DNA from: Acanthaster planci | Lineage: Eukaryota; Echinodermata; Asteroidea; Valvatida; Acanthasteridae | DNA length: 64,000 nt | Reading direction: 5' to 3' | Assembly: GCF_001949145.1 (NCBI RefSeq) | Contig: NW_019091357.1 | Location: 3,667,478-3,731,477, forward strand | In this document: positions 13,101-27,499 of the stretch, one piece after another | Layout of the letters: every line of letters begins with the position of its first letter | How positions within the stretch are numbered: the first letter of the stretch is position 1 | Translations under genes and position numbers: made by a program | The notes under the pieces: generated by a model | Seen by the model: the letters and a program-made list of their open reading frames with translations, nothing else | Database searches by the model: none | Told to the model about the DNA's origin: nothing

Positions 13101-16100
13101 GATGTTTCCCAAATGAAAAAAAACAGTTGCATCATCCCCATTAAAGGTTGCCATAAATACAATTTATTTTAAGCATTTTAGAAAATAAATTGCATAATAT
13201 TTAAACTCATTTTTCCCCACTTTATTGGACCATGCCTTTGTGAACATCCAGCACAGATGCTTTGACAAAGGAGGAAGCATTAGAGATACTGAGGAGCAAT
13301 CAAGCCACCAAGAGAGAGAGAGGTAGACAGTATTTCTTTTCCTAGGGAATGGTTTTGATCTTAATTCCAACCCTCTATCCCTGACTTGATCGCAGACCTG
13401 ACTGAAGTTACCTTTTGAGCAGTTTTACTACTCTGGACATTATGCGTAATTTACCTCATCTTGAAGCAGAAGACAGTCTGGTCGGCCGTAGCAATGCCAA
13501 AATCAAATTAAAAATGGTCACCATGATTGTAGGTACTGAAGCTATTATTCCTCTCAGAAATCACCCTACCACATTTGCAGGCAACAAAAAACAAAAAGCA
13601 GAGCCTTTGAAAGTAAAAAACTTGTGTTACAAGTTAACCAATGACTGTTTGTCCTCGTTTAATAGGCCTGTACAGGGCGCAACTCTAAGATTACTTGTTT
13701 GCTTTCCTATGTTGCTCGCTGGTCCGTGGACTCCCACTGGCTCCCTAGAAGTGCCCACAAAAGTGTGACCTCTTCAGTACAGAGATCTACTGACACAGCC
13801 CTAGTTAATCCATCCTATGCCTTCGCATCAAGCTTGGCTTGACACAGGGAAGCTACTCAAATGATCCTGAGAGGAGAAGAGGTGTCTACTGGCGCCCCTT
13901 GCCTCCACCCGAACTTCCTTTCCGTCCAGGATTCATTTTCAATGAGCTGTTCACCAGAAAATTGTAACAATAAAATTTCAATACTTAGAAAGAACCAGTG
14001 AAGAACAAGTCAAAGGCAGTTTACATCACATGAAATTTCAGCCAATCATCTGTTTTTCGCTAAGCAGGCGTTTCCTGCTAAATCTCTTATTTCAGAACAA
14101 ACGCTACTAAAGGATGGCTACCCTGCTTACACAACCTCGACTGCCTGGCTGGGCTACAGTGATGAAGTGCTGCTACAAGTATGTACCTCCAGTAGCTGAA
14201 CCACTCAGCCCCCATCCCCTCCCAATGAAAGACTTTCTCTCAAAGAAAGAAAGCAAGGGAGTCAGTTGAGTTGAAAAAGGGTGTGGAGAGGTTACTATAA
14301 TATACACAATTAAGTTCAAAATAGTGCAGCAAAGTTTCTAAAAGTTCTTGGACACAACACACCTTGCATGCTAGTAGCATGACATCCAATAGTTGCTGGA
14401 GGCTAAAAACTGTAATTCTAGATATCGGGGCCTTGATAATTTTGTATTAAAACAAAATACAAAACTATGGCCATATCTGAAATGAGCTAGCCAAAGCTAT
14501 GGTTTTGTACATTGGCAGCCACACTGTGCCCACATATGTACAATTACAACCAGTAAAGGCCTAGACCTCTAGCCTTATGTACTTGATTCAGATGCAACTC
14601 ATGATTCTTGATTATTTTGCTAGTCCTTTGTCTCTTTAATATCAAGCGCTGCAGGAAGGCCTTGTCCGAAGGCTGGACCAAATTTAAGATGAAGGTTGGG
14701 TCGGACCTGGCAGACGACATTCACCGAGCAGAGCTGTTACGCAACGAGATTGGATACGACAAAATTCTTGTAAGTGGGCGGAATTTTGCTAATGACAGTC
14801 TTTCTGTAGGCTTAATTTGTATTGCTAAAGGTCACTTGGTTCTTTTCAAATTCTATTTGGTCATTCATGCCATGCATACATGTAAAACTCAAGCCAAGTC
14901 TGACATGTCTGCAGAAAAAGTTGTCTGGTTACTTAGCCCATGGAGGAAGGACCATACAGGATAAAATGTGTAAAATATAAAAATATGTAAAAGAACACTT
15001 GATACATTAAACTAAAAACCAACAAAACACGATTTGCAAATGTAACACAGATGAAAAAATCATTAGAAAGTCAAAAACTGACCACAACAAATTATGTAAA
15101 AGGAATTCCAATATACACTAAGAATTGTATACGTGTACACATTGGCTGTTCTGCCACTGCTTGTATTTGTGTGCTTTTTAAGTATATAGGAGTTTTATGG
15201 GTTCACATGACAGTTTGTTGAGTGCACAGTAATAATGACGTATCTCAGACAGCAGAGAGGGCATTGCATTTTGAATTTCCCTCTGTAAAGCTGCCGTGAT
15301 TGACTTTTTTCCCGTGCGCCAGATGATGGATGCTAACCAGAAGTGGGGAGTGGACGAGACCATCGAGTGGATGGGCAAGTTGGCCATGTTCAAACCCCTG
15401 TGGATTGAGGAGCCAACTTCTCCGGATGACATCCTGGGCCATGCTAAGATTGTTCAGGTATGTCGTCACGGCGTGTGGAAGGCTTCACCTTAGTGCCTCA
15501 AAATAACAATGTCTACTGCATTTGGCTTGGGCTTCTTGTCCATCCACAGTGATATAAATAATAACAGATTTTTTCAGGTTCATAAACTTTACCATATAAA
15601 TGTACCACCTGCTCTGGATCCTTGTTCAGAGTCAATCAAAGTTATTGTCAGTTTTATTTTATTGCCAGAAAGGAATGGTCCTCCCATTTGTCCTTAATGC
15701 TTTTCATGTTCATCCGTCAGGCCATGAAGCCCCTTGGCATCGGGGTGGCTACCGGGGAACACTGCCAAAACCGAGTCATGTTCAAGCAGTTCCTGCAAGC
15801 CGGTGCCCTGCAGTACTGCCAAATTGACAGCTGTCGCGTTGGCAGCATCAACGAGCTGCTCTCCATCATCCTCATGGCCAAGAAATTTGGAGGTCAGTAG
15901 ATATACATTGTAGATATTAAATTATCAAAATTATCAAACTGTTTAATACCTCCACTTCCTCATGTGTCATAGTTTAGTAACCACTGCGTTTCGAACTAGG
16001 GTGTTACTTCTAGGGTGTTACCTCTAAGACTGTAAGTTTTCTGTGCATTGCCGTAAAAATCATGATTCCCACTATATCGCTGGTATATTTAATGAAGTCG

Positions 16101-17080
16101 TGAGGTTTCAGGACTGTATTCCTTCATTGGAAGTCAAAACCACAGAGTTTGAAAGGAAGAAGTAATGTTTGAGTTTGCATGATATTTATCTGCAGTTCCG
16201 GTTTGCCCCCATGCCGGAGGGGTGTCGCTTTGTGAGCTGGTGCAGCACGTCATCATGTTTGACTACCTGTGCGTGTCGGCTACACTGGAGAACAGGTAAG
16301 GCAAGCTTCATTGCCTGGGGACTTGTTTCCTAGACCTTGAAGATTACTTTACTTACAGATTACTCTGTGCATATGTACATGTACTTATGCTTTAGACAAC
16401 GCAGTCATGTACATCTTGTGTCATTGCTAATAATTTTCATTATCCTTTGATTCTCTCTGTCAGAGTGTTGGAGTACGTTGACCACCTGCATGAGCATGCC
16501 AAGTATCCCATTGTCATGAAGGACACGTGCTACACACCTCCGAAGGTAAACCTATCCATTGGCGTGTACTTTGCAAGTTAGGGTCGAGCCACAAGCACCG
16601 CTGTGCCACTGTGGCTTCCCTATGGTGTTGTGTAATGTTGGAACATATAGTCTCAGGTTGCTTGCTTCTGAAAGTTTGGTCTGCAGCTAGCAGTGGCACA
16701 CGCATTTATGGGAAGTGGCTGCAGTCGCTAGACACTAGCTTTCCTAGGCACACCCACACCAAGGGATGGGGGGGGGTTAGGGGATAATTGGCCCCCCCGA
16801 TGTGAAAATCCATCCAGATGCCCACCAGCAGAAAGAAAAACACTGGATTCTATGAATGTCTTAAATGAATGTCTATGAATGTTACAAGTGGAACATAGCG
16901 TGTGTGAAATCATGGACTTGCCTTGTGTAGATTCATTGGATTTGTATATGTACGGTTTTGGTTGAAACGTAGGAGCCTGGCTACAGTACAGAGCTGAAGG
17001 AGCAGACTCTGGCAGACTACGCCTACCCAGCGGGTCGAGTGTGGCAGGACCTGGCCAGGGAAGGAAAGGTCACCCTCTGA
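10178..17080 (+). CDS. ENOSF1: Enolase superfamily member 1, L-fuconate dehydratase type (13 exons, 447 aa)
   Basis: Coding exons: 10178-10264, 11253-11364, 11688-11803, 12495-12608, 12995-13035, 13252-13322, 14096-14178, 14647-14769, 15323-15457, 15721-15892, 16196-16295, 16464-16545, 16973-17080. All junctions keep phase and use GT-AG. The 447 residues match the roughly 443-aa vertebrate protein throughout, from [10 protein letters not shown] at the N-terminus to the terminal [11 protein letters not shown] segment. The active-site set is complete: K-x-K at 222/224, metal ligands Asp252, Glu278 and Glu307, then Asp330 and His357 in CPHAGG. The family removes water from L-fuconate to give 2-keto-3-deoxy-L-fuconate, and the human protein is reported in mitochondria. 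Two things support the start: an in-frame stop just upstream (10166) and the TISU context. Introns 1 and 4 carry related small palindromic repeats. No thymidylate synthase gene, the vertebrate antisense neighbour, is visible. Confidence 0.95.
10397..10560 (-). mobile_element. Small palindromic repeat, family D, copy 1 (ENOSF1 intron 1)
   Basis: Read on the minus strand, it starts GTTTGTTTCACACGGATATGGATC and continues with GATCAGT and a GCTGGCTCGCTCC block. The same order is found on the plus strand at 12725-12860. The two ends are imperfect inverted repeats around GATCAGT and TTCAC words. It has no coding capacity. Confidence 0.6.
11463..11531 (-). mobile_element. Partial copy of palindromic repeat family C (ENOSF1 intron 2)
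   Basis: Its reverse complement begins CAGTGTTGTAGTTGAGACCA and stays similar for about 65 nt to the left half of the full element at 34924-35111, including GACTAGTCACAAG and AACAGAGTGAACA. Only one terminal repeat is present, so the copy is truncated. Confidence 0.6.
12725..12860 (+). mobile_element. Small palindromic repeat, family D, copy 2 (ENOSF1 intron 4)
   Basis: The ends are inverted: GTTTGTTTCACATGGATCTG on the left against GAATCTGTGTGAAACAT on the right, with subterminal GATCAGT and its complement. It is in the opposite orientation to the related copy at 10397-10560. Confidence 0.65.
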
Positions 17081-18247
17081 TGAGTTGACCTCCCAGCAGG
17101 CTTTGCTGCAGGTCAGGTCAGGCCGATTGAGATTCCTTTTTAAAGCAGGACATTTCGGCCTTCTGGATGACAAACTTGTTTATCATTTCCAACACAGCAT
17201 TTTGTCTATATGCTTTCGCCATGCCTATGATTAAGGCATTGATAAAAATGTTTTTATATCATCATGTATTTCTCTTCAGTGGTGAAGGAATTTTGTACAG
17301 TTGGGATATTTTTGCTGTTATGCTAAATTTATATTTCAAAACTGAGATCTTGGGCAATTTGGTATTTTTAATGATTTTTAAATATTTATTGAGGAAAGTC
17401 GTGCAATGAAATGTGGAATATTATTCTAATGTATTTTTCAACATTGAAACATCTCAGTGCCATATAATTTCCAATTACTTATTCTTTATTCACTGAAATT
17501 TAATGTATACTAAAGGAACAGGTGGTACTATTTTGAAATTTGCTCTTCAAATTGAAAATCACACTACGAGAATCTGTACCAGCAATTTGGAATTCCTTGC
17601 CTGTGGAAACATCGCTCAGTTTTACCTTAATATGTTTTCATCCATCTAAGAGTTTTATATGTACTTTTGATATCAACATTTAATTGTAAACCTTTCTGAC
17701 TTCGAAATTTGTTCCAGTGTGTCTTTGAGATGCAGTTTTATGTGTAGGACAATATATAATCGAGTCATGTTTTCGTAAATGTTTCAATATTCCTAGTTAC
17801 ATACAGATTATCACCTCATTCATCTAAGCAAGTTCAAAGTTGTCAGAGCTACCATTCTTATAATATCCCCTAAAACAAAATGGTGCACATCCAGAGTCGA
17901 CATAATTTTTCATAGGTTTTACCTATCTGATGCCTACTATTACTAGGTGTGAATATGAGTGGTTTACCAAGATGGAGAGCAAGTAAAAAAACAAAAACAA
18001 AAAGGAGTAGAGAACAAAAAGCACCTGAGCCTCATTTTGTGGGGATAATTGTCTCAATTTCGTTTTCAGAGTATGCATCACTACTCCTTAATACTTGTTT
18101 TGTTAATGGCTTATCATAGGTAGCATAGCCGCTTCGATCAGCAAAATTATAGCGTTGTACAAATTGAGTGGTTTGTTACACCTACTCAAATGAGGACGAA
18201 AATACGGTCCGGTAGTTTTGCCACTAGGACTACTAAGTTCCTTACAT
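17081..18247. other. 3' regions of two convergent genes (ENOSF1 and the kringle gene)
   Basis: AT-rich sequence between the ENOSF1 stop and the kringle-gene stop. A TTTATT at 17485-17490 reads AATAAA on the minus strand and could serve the kringle transcript. I found no canonical plus-strand AATAAA for ENOSF1 before 18247. No coding exon is supported. Confidence 0.5.
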
Positions 18248-21200
18248 CTACGGCTCGATGTACTCGTCAATGCAGACCCGGTAGCGTGGCCCAACATCGC
18301 AGTACTCCCAGTCGATGGTTGGGTGGCCCTTGATAAAACACCATGGCTTGCCGCGGCCCGGCCCAGCCTCAATGCCCAGGGTACGGCAATAGTTCTCCTC
18401 GGTCTTGAAGGCTTTGCTGTGGGTGCAAGGCGCAGAGAAAAAATCTCAGCAAGTTGGCTTTGAAAAGCGTAATTTGAAGTCCCGTAAATTTTGGCCGTGA
18501 CGTTTAGTTGGCTGTCCCCTTTCTTAAATAAACGAATATATGTACAACAAACACCTAAAATTATACCATAACGACATTAATAATAGGCCTACCGTAAAAA
18601 GGTCAATGATGTTACTTTACACAACAATAAGAGTATACCGAAACTCATTACCATCAAATACTCATTACGATATCCATCAAATACCCGAACGTTAAGCTTG
18701 AAAGTGTGGTTCGTACTATAATGAGACTTTCCAGGACTGCAGATATTCAGGGAGGAAATGCCACAAATTTACAGGCCGAATTATGGTACCCACGTTTGCT
18801 TCGACGAACGTGATGTTGTCGTCAAACTTACTGGTACTTCTTGTTGTTGACCCTGTCCCGCCAGTACTCGCAGGTGTACCCAGATACCGTGGTGCTGACG
18901 AAGCCGCGGTAGTCCTGTCCGTCCTTCTCGGTGTAGCACTCCGGCCGGTACCCGACGTATGGTGCTGTCGAGAAGGAACAGCGAAACTTGCAAGCTGATC
19001 TGGGCGCAGTCTTTCAGAATACCGAAATCGGCACGGCCCGAATGAAAGGCCCAGTAGGGGCTCAAGACCGCGCCTGCATCGTCCTGCGATTTTCTGTTAA
19101 CGCGTTTGGCCTTCACGGTCTCTGATAAATACCTGTACCGACTGTTCCGTCCGTACCGGCGCGCTCGGGGCTGCCCACTTCAGAGCGGTCAAACACATTC
19201 TGACACTGACAAGGATTGCGTAAACTGGCAGGTATGCAAGTGCTGTCGCTGCGATGCTGCTAGATATGAGAACTACACCGACTAAACCCACTCTGTCTTA
19301 TAAACTTTGCCGGTGTTTCGGCAAGGAACGCCGAATCTGGCATTCCCAAGTCACAGTAACGGTGCAACTAAGTGAAACAAACACTGAACAAGGGCAGGCC
19401 ACACAAGGTATCACAACTCAGCACCAGCAGAGAGAGGTTGTACTGTGTGCCTTGGTGAAGTTATTTTGCAAACTTACCGACCAGTTTGAGGTGTTCGTTC
19501 AAGCAGACCTCGTGACGGTCGCCCACCTCGCAGTACTCCCACTCTACATCCGGGTCTGTGGTGAAACAGAACGGCTTCTTGCCCCGGCGATAGGCGTGAC
19601 GCCGGATGCGGCAGTAGTTGTCATGGTGACCGAACAGCATTACGTTGCCCTTAGCGACGGGATGAGGCAGCTGCTGTAGCCACCGTTGGCAGGGCAGTCC
19701 TGTGAAACGGAGAAGGAACGGGGTACATGATATGTGGTTGGTGAAATACAGGTGTTTTGTTTCGTTTTATTTTTGAATACCATTCTTTATGACAGGTGCC
19801 TCCGCATATCTCATGCGGAGAAGAATCTGTTTTGAGGTAGTATGATTCAAAATCGCTACCATCTGTCATGCAAGATGTCGCAAACACGTTCAACATCAAT
19901 CATCGTGTTCTTATACTCAGAGAGGTATTTTGAATCGTTCTTTTAATTTAAGTAGATGCAAACATAAATAATGAAGAGAGGAACCCTCTTAGGAAGCCAT
20001 GTGTTTCCGTGACATTGTAACTCACCAGAGCGAGTGTAGTTGACGAATCCACGGTAGTCACTTGCGTCGTTCCGGAGGTAACATTCCGGATATGAGCCGA
20101 CATACAGGGTATCTGTCAAAAGAAGGGACGAACAGAAATATATTGCCCTAGACCAAGAAAGATACACGTGTTGTCATTTGCAGTGTTCTATTGTCTGGGC
20201 GATTTTACATCGTGCAAGTATTCATCGCCAAGAAACCAGTCAGTTTCACTGTGAGGTATAATCCCTATAGTGTGATATTTTTTTGAGGAAAACCGATGTT
20301 ATTTTAAAATTATAAGAACGCTTAAAAACCACTCGAATTCGGATGCCGCTTGTGTGTACTACCTTCGTTTTCATCGAACTTTCTGCCTTCGCATTTGTCG
20401 CATGGTAGACCTACGTCACAGTACTCCCACTTCACGTCGGGGTCAGTGGTGTAGCACCAGGGCCGACGCCGATTGGACAGCCTGATGATTTTGCAGAGTA
20501 AAGTGTACAGGTATTGGATATGTTCTTATGCAAATTAGCTTCTGGTGGGCTTGACCATTGTGGCTTGAGCAAAACATCGGAGAGTTAAACAGGTATGAGA
20601 GACCGAGAGGTGCAGATCCGTTAACGGCCATGCTCTGGCTAAACATTTGAATGCCTCCCCCATCCGCTCATGGGAATCGTGAATGCCAAACATTGGCAGA
20701 ACAAACTCATGAGAAATAGTTTGTTCACTTACTGTTTGCCGTCCCTTTGGTAGCCGATGTTCCTGCAGTAGTTGTGGTCACCAAATCGGACCGAATCGCG
20801 GCCTGGCTTGTACTTGTTTTTCCGCTTGTGAGGGTAGTCAATGTTCCACATTTGGCAGACACGCCCGCTCACTGTCCGGCTGACGTGACCTAGGTAGTCC
20901 GCCCCGAAACGGTCTTCGTAACACTCCAGGTTTTTGCCATCACAGACCTGTTCTCCTGTTTAGATTCGAAGGATGTCAGAACCCCACGAAATTCATGCTG
21001 TGTCTTCGGAAGTTTGATAAACACTAAATTTTGTTGCTCGATAACCCTATGCGTTTTCTCTGTTTTAAGCTTAACATGAGGTAGATGCTACCGTAACATC
21101 CCGAGTTTTTCCGTAACATCTCTGATTTTTTTTTTTTGGGGGGTGATGATTTGGGAAAAAAGAGAGTGATTCCATAGTGTCTAGATGTACCATTAAAATG

Positions 21201-23805
21201 TACCAGCATCAGTGTCGCGACAGGTAAAAATAATCGCCGTAAATTTGGTTCAAGCGTGATCAGACAAAGTACAGGGTATATGTGGTATAATAACCTTACC
21301 CACATCGGGAGGTTCCTTCGACTCGCCACACTGGTCTTGGAATTCCCCCACATCGCAATAGCCCCAGGAGCCAGCCGGGCCGGCGACGTAGCACCACGCC
21401 GTCCGCCGCTTCGTGCCATCGGTGTGCGGCGCTGCCGTGTTACGGCAGTAGTTGGCGTCGTTGCCAAACTTCTCCCTGGTGGCAAAAAACATTATAACGT
21501 GCGAATGCAACTCGAGACTGTGCCCTTCATCCGGCAAGTACAATTCCGACCGCACTGGCTCAAACTGGCACTGGCTCCATGCTCAGAACTAGCCGTCACA
21601 GGTCAAAGCCGTTTTTCGGCGATCCAAATCGACACAGTTTTCACCGATGGACCTGCACTCACTTTTCATTTATTTTAGAACAAGAGAACCGGTTTCGCAC
21701 CCTGTCTTTACCTATAAGCAGCCTCGACTTTCTCGCAACCCCAATCAATGCAAGCCTGGCCGCTGGACGTCACCGAGATCGTGCCCCGGTAGTCGGCTGC
21801 ATCAGGGCGGGTGAAACACTCGACTCCGTCCCCAATAAAGGTACCCCCTGAACAAAGATAGGAAAAACTCCCGTGTAATATTGTTTAGAAGAAGATCGCG
21901 TACGGGCACTAGTGGGACTGTCCTTGCGTCCCTCTGCGATCTAACCGCCACGCTGACATACTCAGTGCACTAGTGATTGATTCAATCATCAATTTGCCCA
22001 GTTTGTATCCTTTCGTTAGAAATTACTTTGGCTTCTCTTTAATTTTCTTTCAATATTCAGGCCACAGTGTCCCATGTACTAGATTTTCACTGGCGAAGCG
22101 AAGCAATATATTACATTTTAAATGGAGAAAGCATGACGTGGATTTTCTACTTTCGAGTAAAGACAGACACTGGACCACCTTCCGTAACTGTCTTCATCTG
22201 CACGGCTCTTTTACGTGATCTCATCTTTCCTCTCTTTTAGATTTTGGAGGAGGTAAAGAAAACGGGAATAAAATTTTTTAATTATTCATCCTCTAGGCCT
22301 ATTTGCAACAAACTGTTTCAATACCGTTGTCGGATGCCTCCGAGATGGGTCCTGCGAAGTCGAAGAAGGACAGGGAGCTGAAGGAACTGTCGATGATCTC
22401 GGTGGTGGTCGGCGGAGGGGGCACGGTGGTGGTCGGAGGAGGTGGTAGGGTGGTGGTTGGCGGTGGTGGTAGGATGGTGGTCGGTGGAGGGGGCACAGTA
22501 GTGGTCGGCGGGGGGGNAAGGGGGCTCGGCGGTGGTCAGCAGAGGTGGTAGGGTGGTGGTCGGCGGAGGGGGCTCGGTGGTGGTCGGCGGATGGAGCGGC
22601 AAGGTCGTTGGTGACGGAGGTGTAAGGGTTGTCGTTGGTGGAATTGGCGAGGTAGTCGGCGGTGGTGGGGGAGGGAGGGTTGTTGGAGGAAGAGGGGGCG
22701 GGGTTGACCCCGGTGGGCAATCGAAATCGATATGGAGAGTGCGGTACAGTACAACTACGAAATTGAATAGGTATACGAATAATTACTGTGAATTCAATAT
22801 TCAAAAGCACTGCCAAACTGGGAAATAAAAAAGAAATATATTCTCGAGTTTACTCTGTACCAGATATTTTTTCAATCGAAGTGTATCTGGTTAATTCATT
22901 TCACACTCAATGCACTCCGAAATTCACAGATGAAAGTACTTATGACAGCTGTTATAAAGCTTGAGCATGACCATTTTCTAAAAATAAATTCTAAACTCTC
23001 ATTTTTTTGTATTGAAAGTAATATAATATTAGGCAATTCTTCGAGATGTGTGGAGATTTTACCTTTTGCCTTTTCGATGGCCTCCGCTGTCAAAAACAAA
23101 GACAAACAAGCGACACAATGGAATGTTACTATAAAGGCGGTTGAGGTTGCATTCATTCTACCCGTATAAACATTGTCTCTACTTCTATGAATAACATGCC
23201 AAAAAGTAATAAGTAATTCATGTTAATGCCCTATCAGTGAAATCACATGATCAACAAGAACAACCTCTGAACTACTTACCTAACTCGTCACAAACGATGC
23301 CTGGAAAAAACAGAAAACATTTTAAAATAGAGAATTCAGAACCTCGTCTGAACGCGTTTCATATTGGCTACTGCCTCTTTCTCTAACAGATCGTGTTTGA
23401 TGCGAAATTGTCCGAATTCCAAAACTCTGTCGAGAGTTAACATTTCCCGATGACATGTTGACCCTACGGAATTTGTACTGCGAGTCCACATATATCCTCG
23501 GAATATACCGAGTCAAGATCGTATCATTTTATAGGATAATATTTTTTTCTTTGGCTTACCGACAGGAGGAGGTCTCCCAAAAGTGGTGACATCGCGTGCC
23601 CGAATATCTATACAGACCAGCAAAAACAGAAAAATCAACGCATTTTGGTTGATTGTGTCGACGCCCTTTTCAAAATGCACTCTTGCAGTACACATAAAAA
23701 CAGTTTTTTAAAGAATGAGAGTAAAAATAACTTACCGTTGAATCCAGCGTTGCAAGAAAGCAGACTGTTGAGGATTACAGCCACTACGAAATGTCTGAAC
23801 GGCAT
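18248..23805 (-). CDS. Secreted four-kringle protein with Pro/Thr-rich stalk (13 exons, about 618 aa)
   Basis: Exons in coding order: 23736-23805, 23560-23607, 23280-23300, 23063-23086, 22325-22754, 21712-21847, 21300-21475, 20733-20955, 20363-20481, 20026-20112, 19478-19699, 18832-18964, 18248-18416. The first exon encodes a signal peptide (residues 1-20, hydrophobic core FVVAVILNSLL) after an in-frame TAA. A TTT/PPPP-rich, mucin-like stretch covers about residues 70-170. Kringles follow at about 208-292, 313-403, 426-510 and 528-611, each with the NYC...(P)WC...W-(E/G)-Y-C core and paired cysteines. Kringles bind proteins and glycans outside the cell, as in plasminogen and HGF. There is no serine-protease, PAN or transmembrane domain, and the protein stops seven residues after the last cysteine. 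The acidic DxD lysine-binding centre is absent. The stalk exon is in frame only if the N at 22517 is one excess base. Confidence 0.85.
22325..22754 (-). CDS. Pro/Thr-rich (mucin-like) stalk exon of the kringle gene
   Basis: In the correct frame the exon reads repeated TTTxPPPP-type units followed by a Ser/Phe-rich tail (SSFSSLSFFDF) and joins the first kringle through donor CG|GTATTG at 22325. Such segments are typically O-glycosylated stalks. The acceptor (TTCGTAG at 22755-22761) is inferred from phase. The exon is 430 nt including an N at 22517 beside a seven-G run. Removing one base makes the length and frame consistent with both neighbouring exons, so the apparent frameshift is most likely an assembly error. 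Confidence 0.7.
22517..22517. other. Ambiguous base causing an apparent frameshift
   Basis: A single N follows seven G residues inside the coding Pro/Thr-rich exon. The reading frame on the two sides differs by one base. Confidence 0.8.
23063..23086 (-). CDS. Candidate 24-nt microexon of the kringle gene
   Basis: It is flanked by TTTTTGACAG and GTAAAA and adds A-E-A-I-E-K-A-K in frame; like its neighbours it starts with two nucleotides of a split codon and ends with one. A second tiny exon (23280-23300, 21 nt, VCDEL) has the same phase. Both are supported only by splice signals and phase, so either could be skipped. Confidence 0.45.
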
Positions 23806-23932
23806 TCTTTATGCTGAGCAACGGTAAAAACAGGGAGGTATATAAGAAAGAAATCTTCGGTCGTAAATCTTTTTCCAGTAACTGTGCCATTGTACAATGG
23901 CGTAATACCAATGGCAAATGAAACTGGCTCGG

Positions 23933-23941
23933 TTTTATATA
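23933..23941 (-). promoter_or_regulatory. Likely TATA box of the kringle gene
   Basis: The minus strand reads TATATAAAA about 130 nt upstream of the start codon. It would place transcription start near 23905 and give a 5'UTR of about 100 nt. A second TATATA lies at about 23838-23843 but is too close to the ATG. The assignment is inferred from position only. Confidence 0.4.
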
Positions 23942-26999
<3,058 letters not shown>

Positions 27000-27468
27000 T
27001 GTGACCTCGTCTAGTTGTGTCCCCTTATTTATTGTTCAGTCATGTCAGCAGCTGTAGCCAGGTTGTCACAAATTGTCATTAATCAGTCTTGAGTTACAAG
27101 CCGTTTCCGTGAACTGTGACCATGGTGACAAACGGATGCCTTTGTCATCTTGACCATTGTAATCAATATCACAAGTTGTCACTTGTCACTCAAGCTGTCA
27201 CATCACAAGTCATTTAGCCTCATCAAGTGATGAGCTATTTCAGTGAAATGACAGAGGCAGTCACTGCTCATTCAGTAATAGAGGATCTTATGATTTTTTT
27301 ATATCTGCTTGCGATAGAGCTTACTGTAAACTTGATTAATGGCAGACAAGTGAAACACTCACATTGCCCAGGCAATAATGATTACAGCCCTATTTCAGTG
27401 CTAGGTCACTAACACTCCAGTAGGAAGTGATAGCAATATTTACAATAATGCATCACTCAAATGTTTGA

Positions 27469-27474
27469 AATAAA
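27469..27474 (+). terminator. Candidate polyadenylation signal (AATAAA) of the ANKRD66-like gene
   Basis: This is the first canonical AATAAA I noticed downstream of the stop at 26997-26999, giving a 3'UTR of about 0.5 kb. Confidence 0.45.
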
Positions 27475-27499
27475 CTTTGCTTTGCTATAGGTACTTTGA

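Noticed and set aside
22286-22816. Separate 176-codon gene in another frame of the Pro/Thr-rich exon
   Set aside because: It is a shifted reading of the repetitive stalk exon, extended through the N. The mucin-like frame connects to flanking exons.
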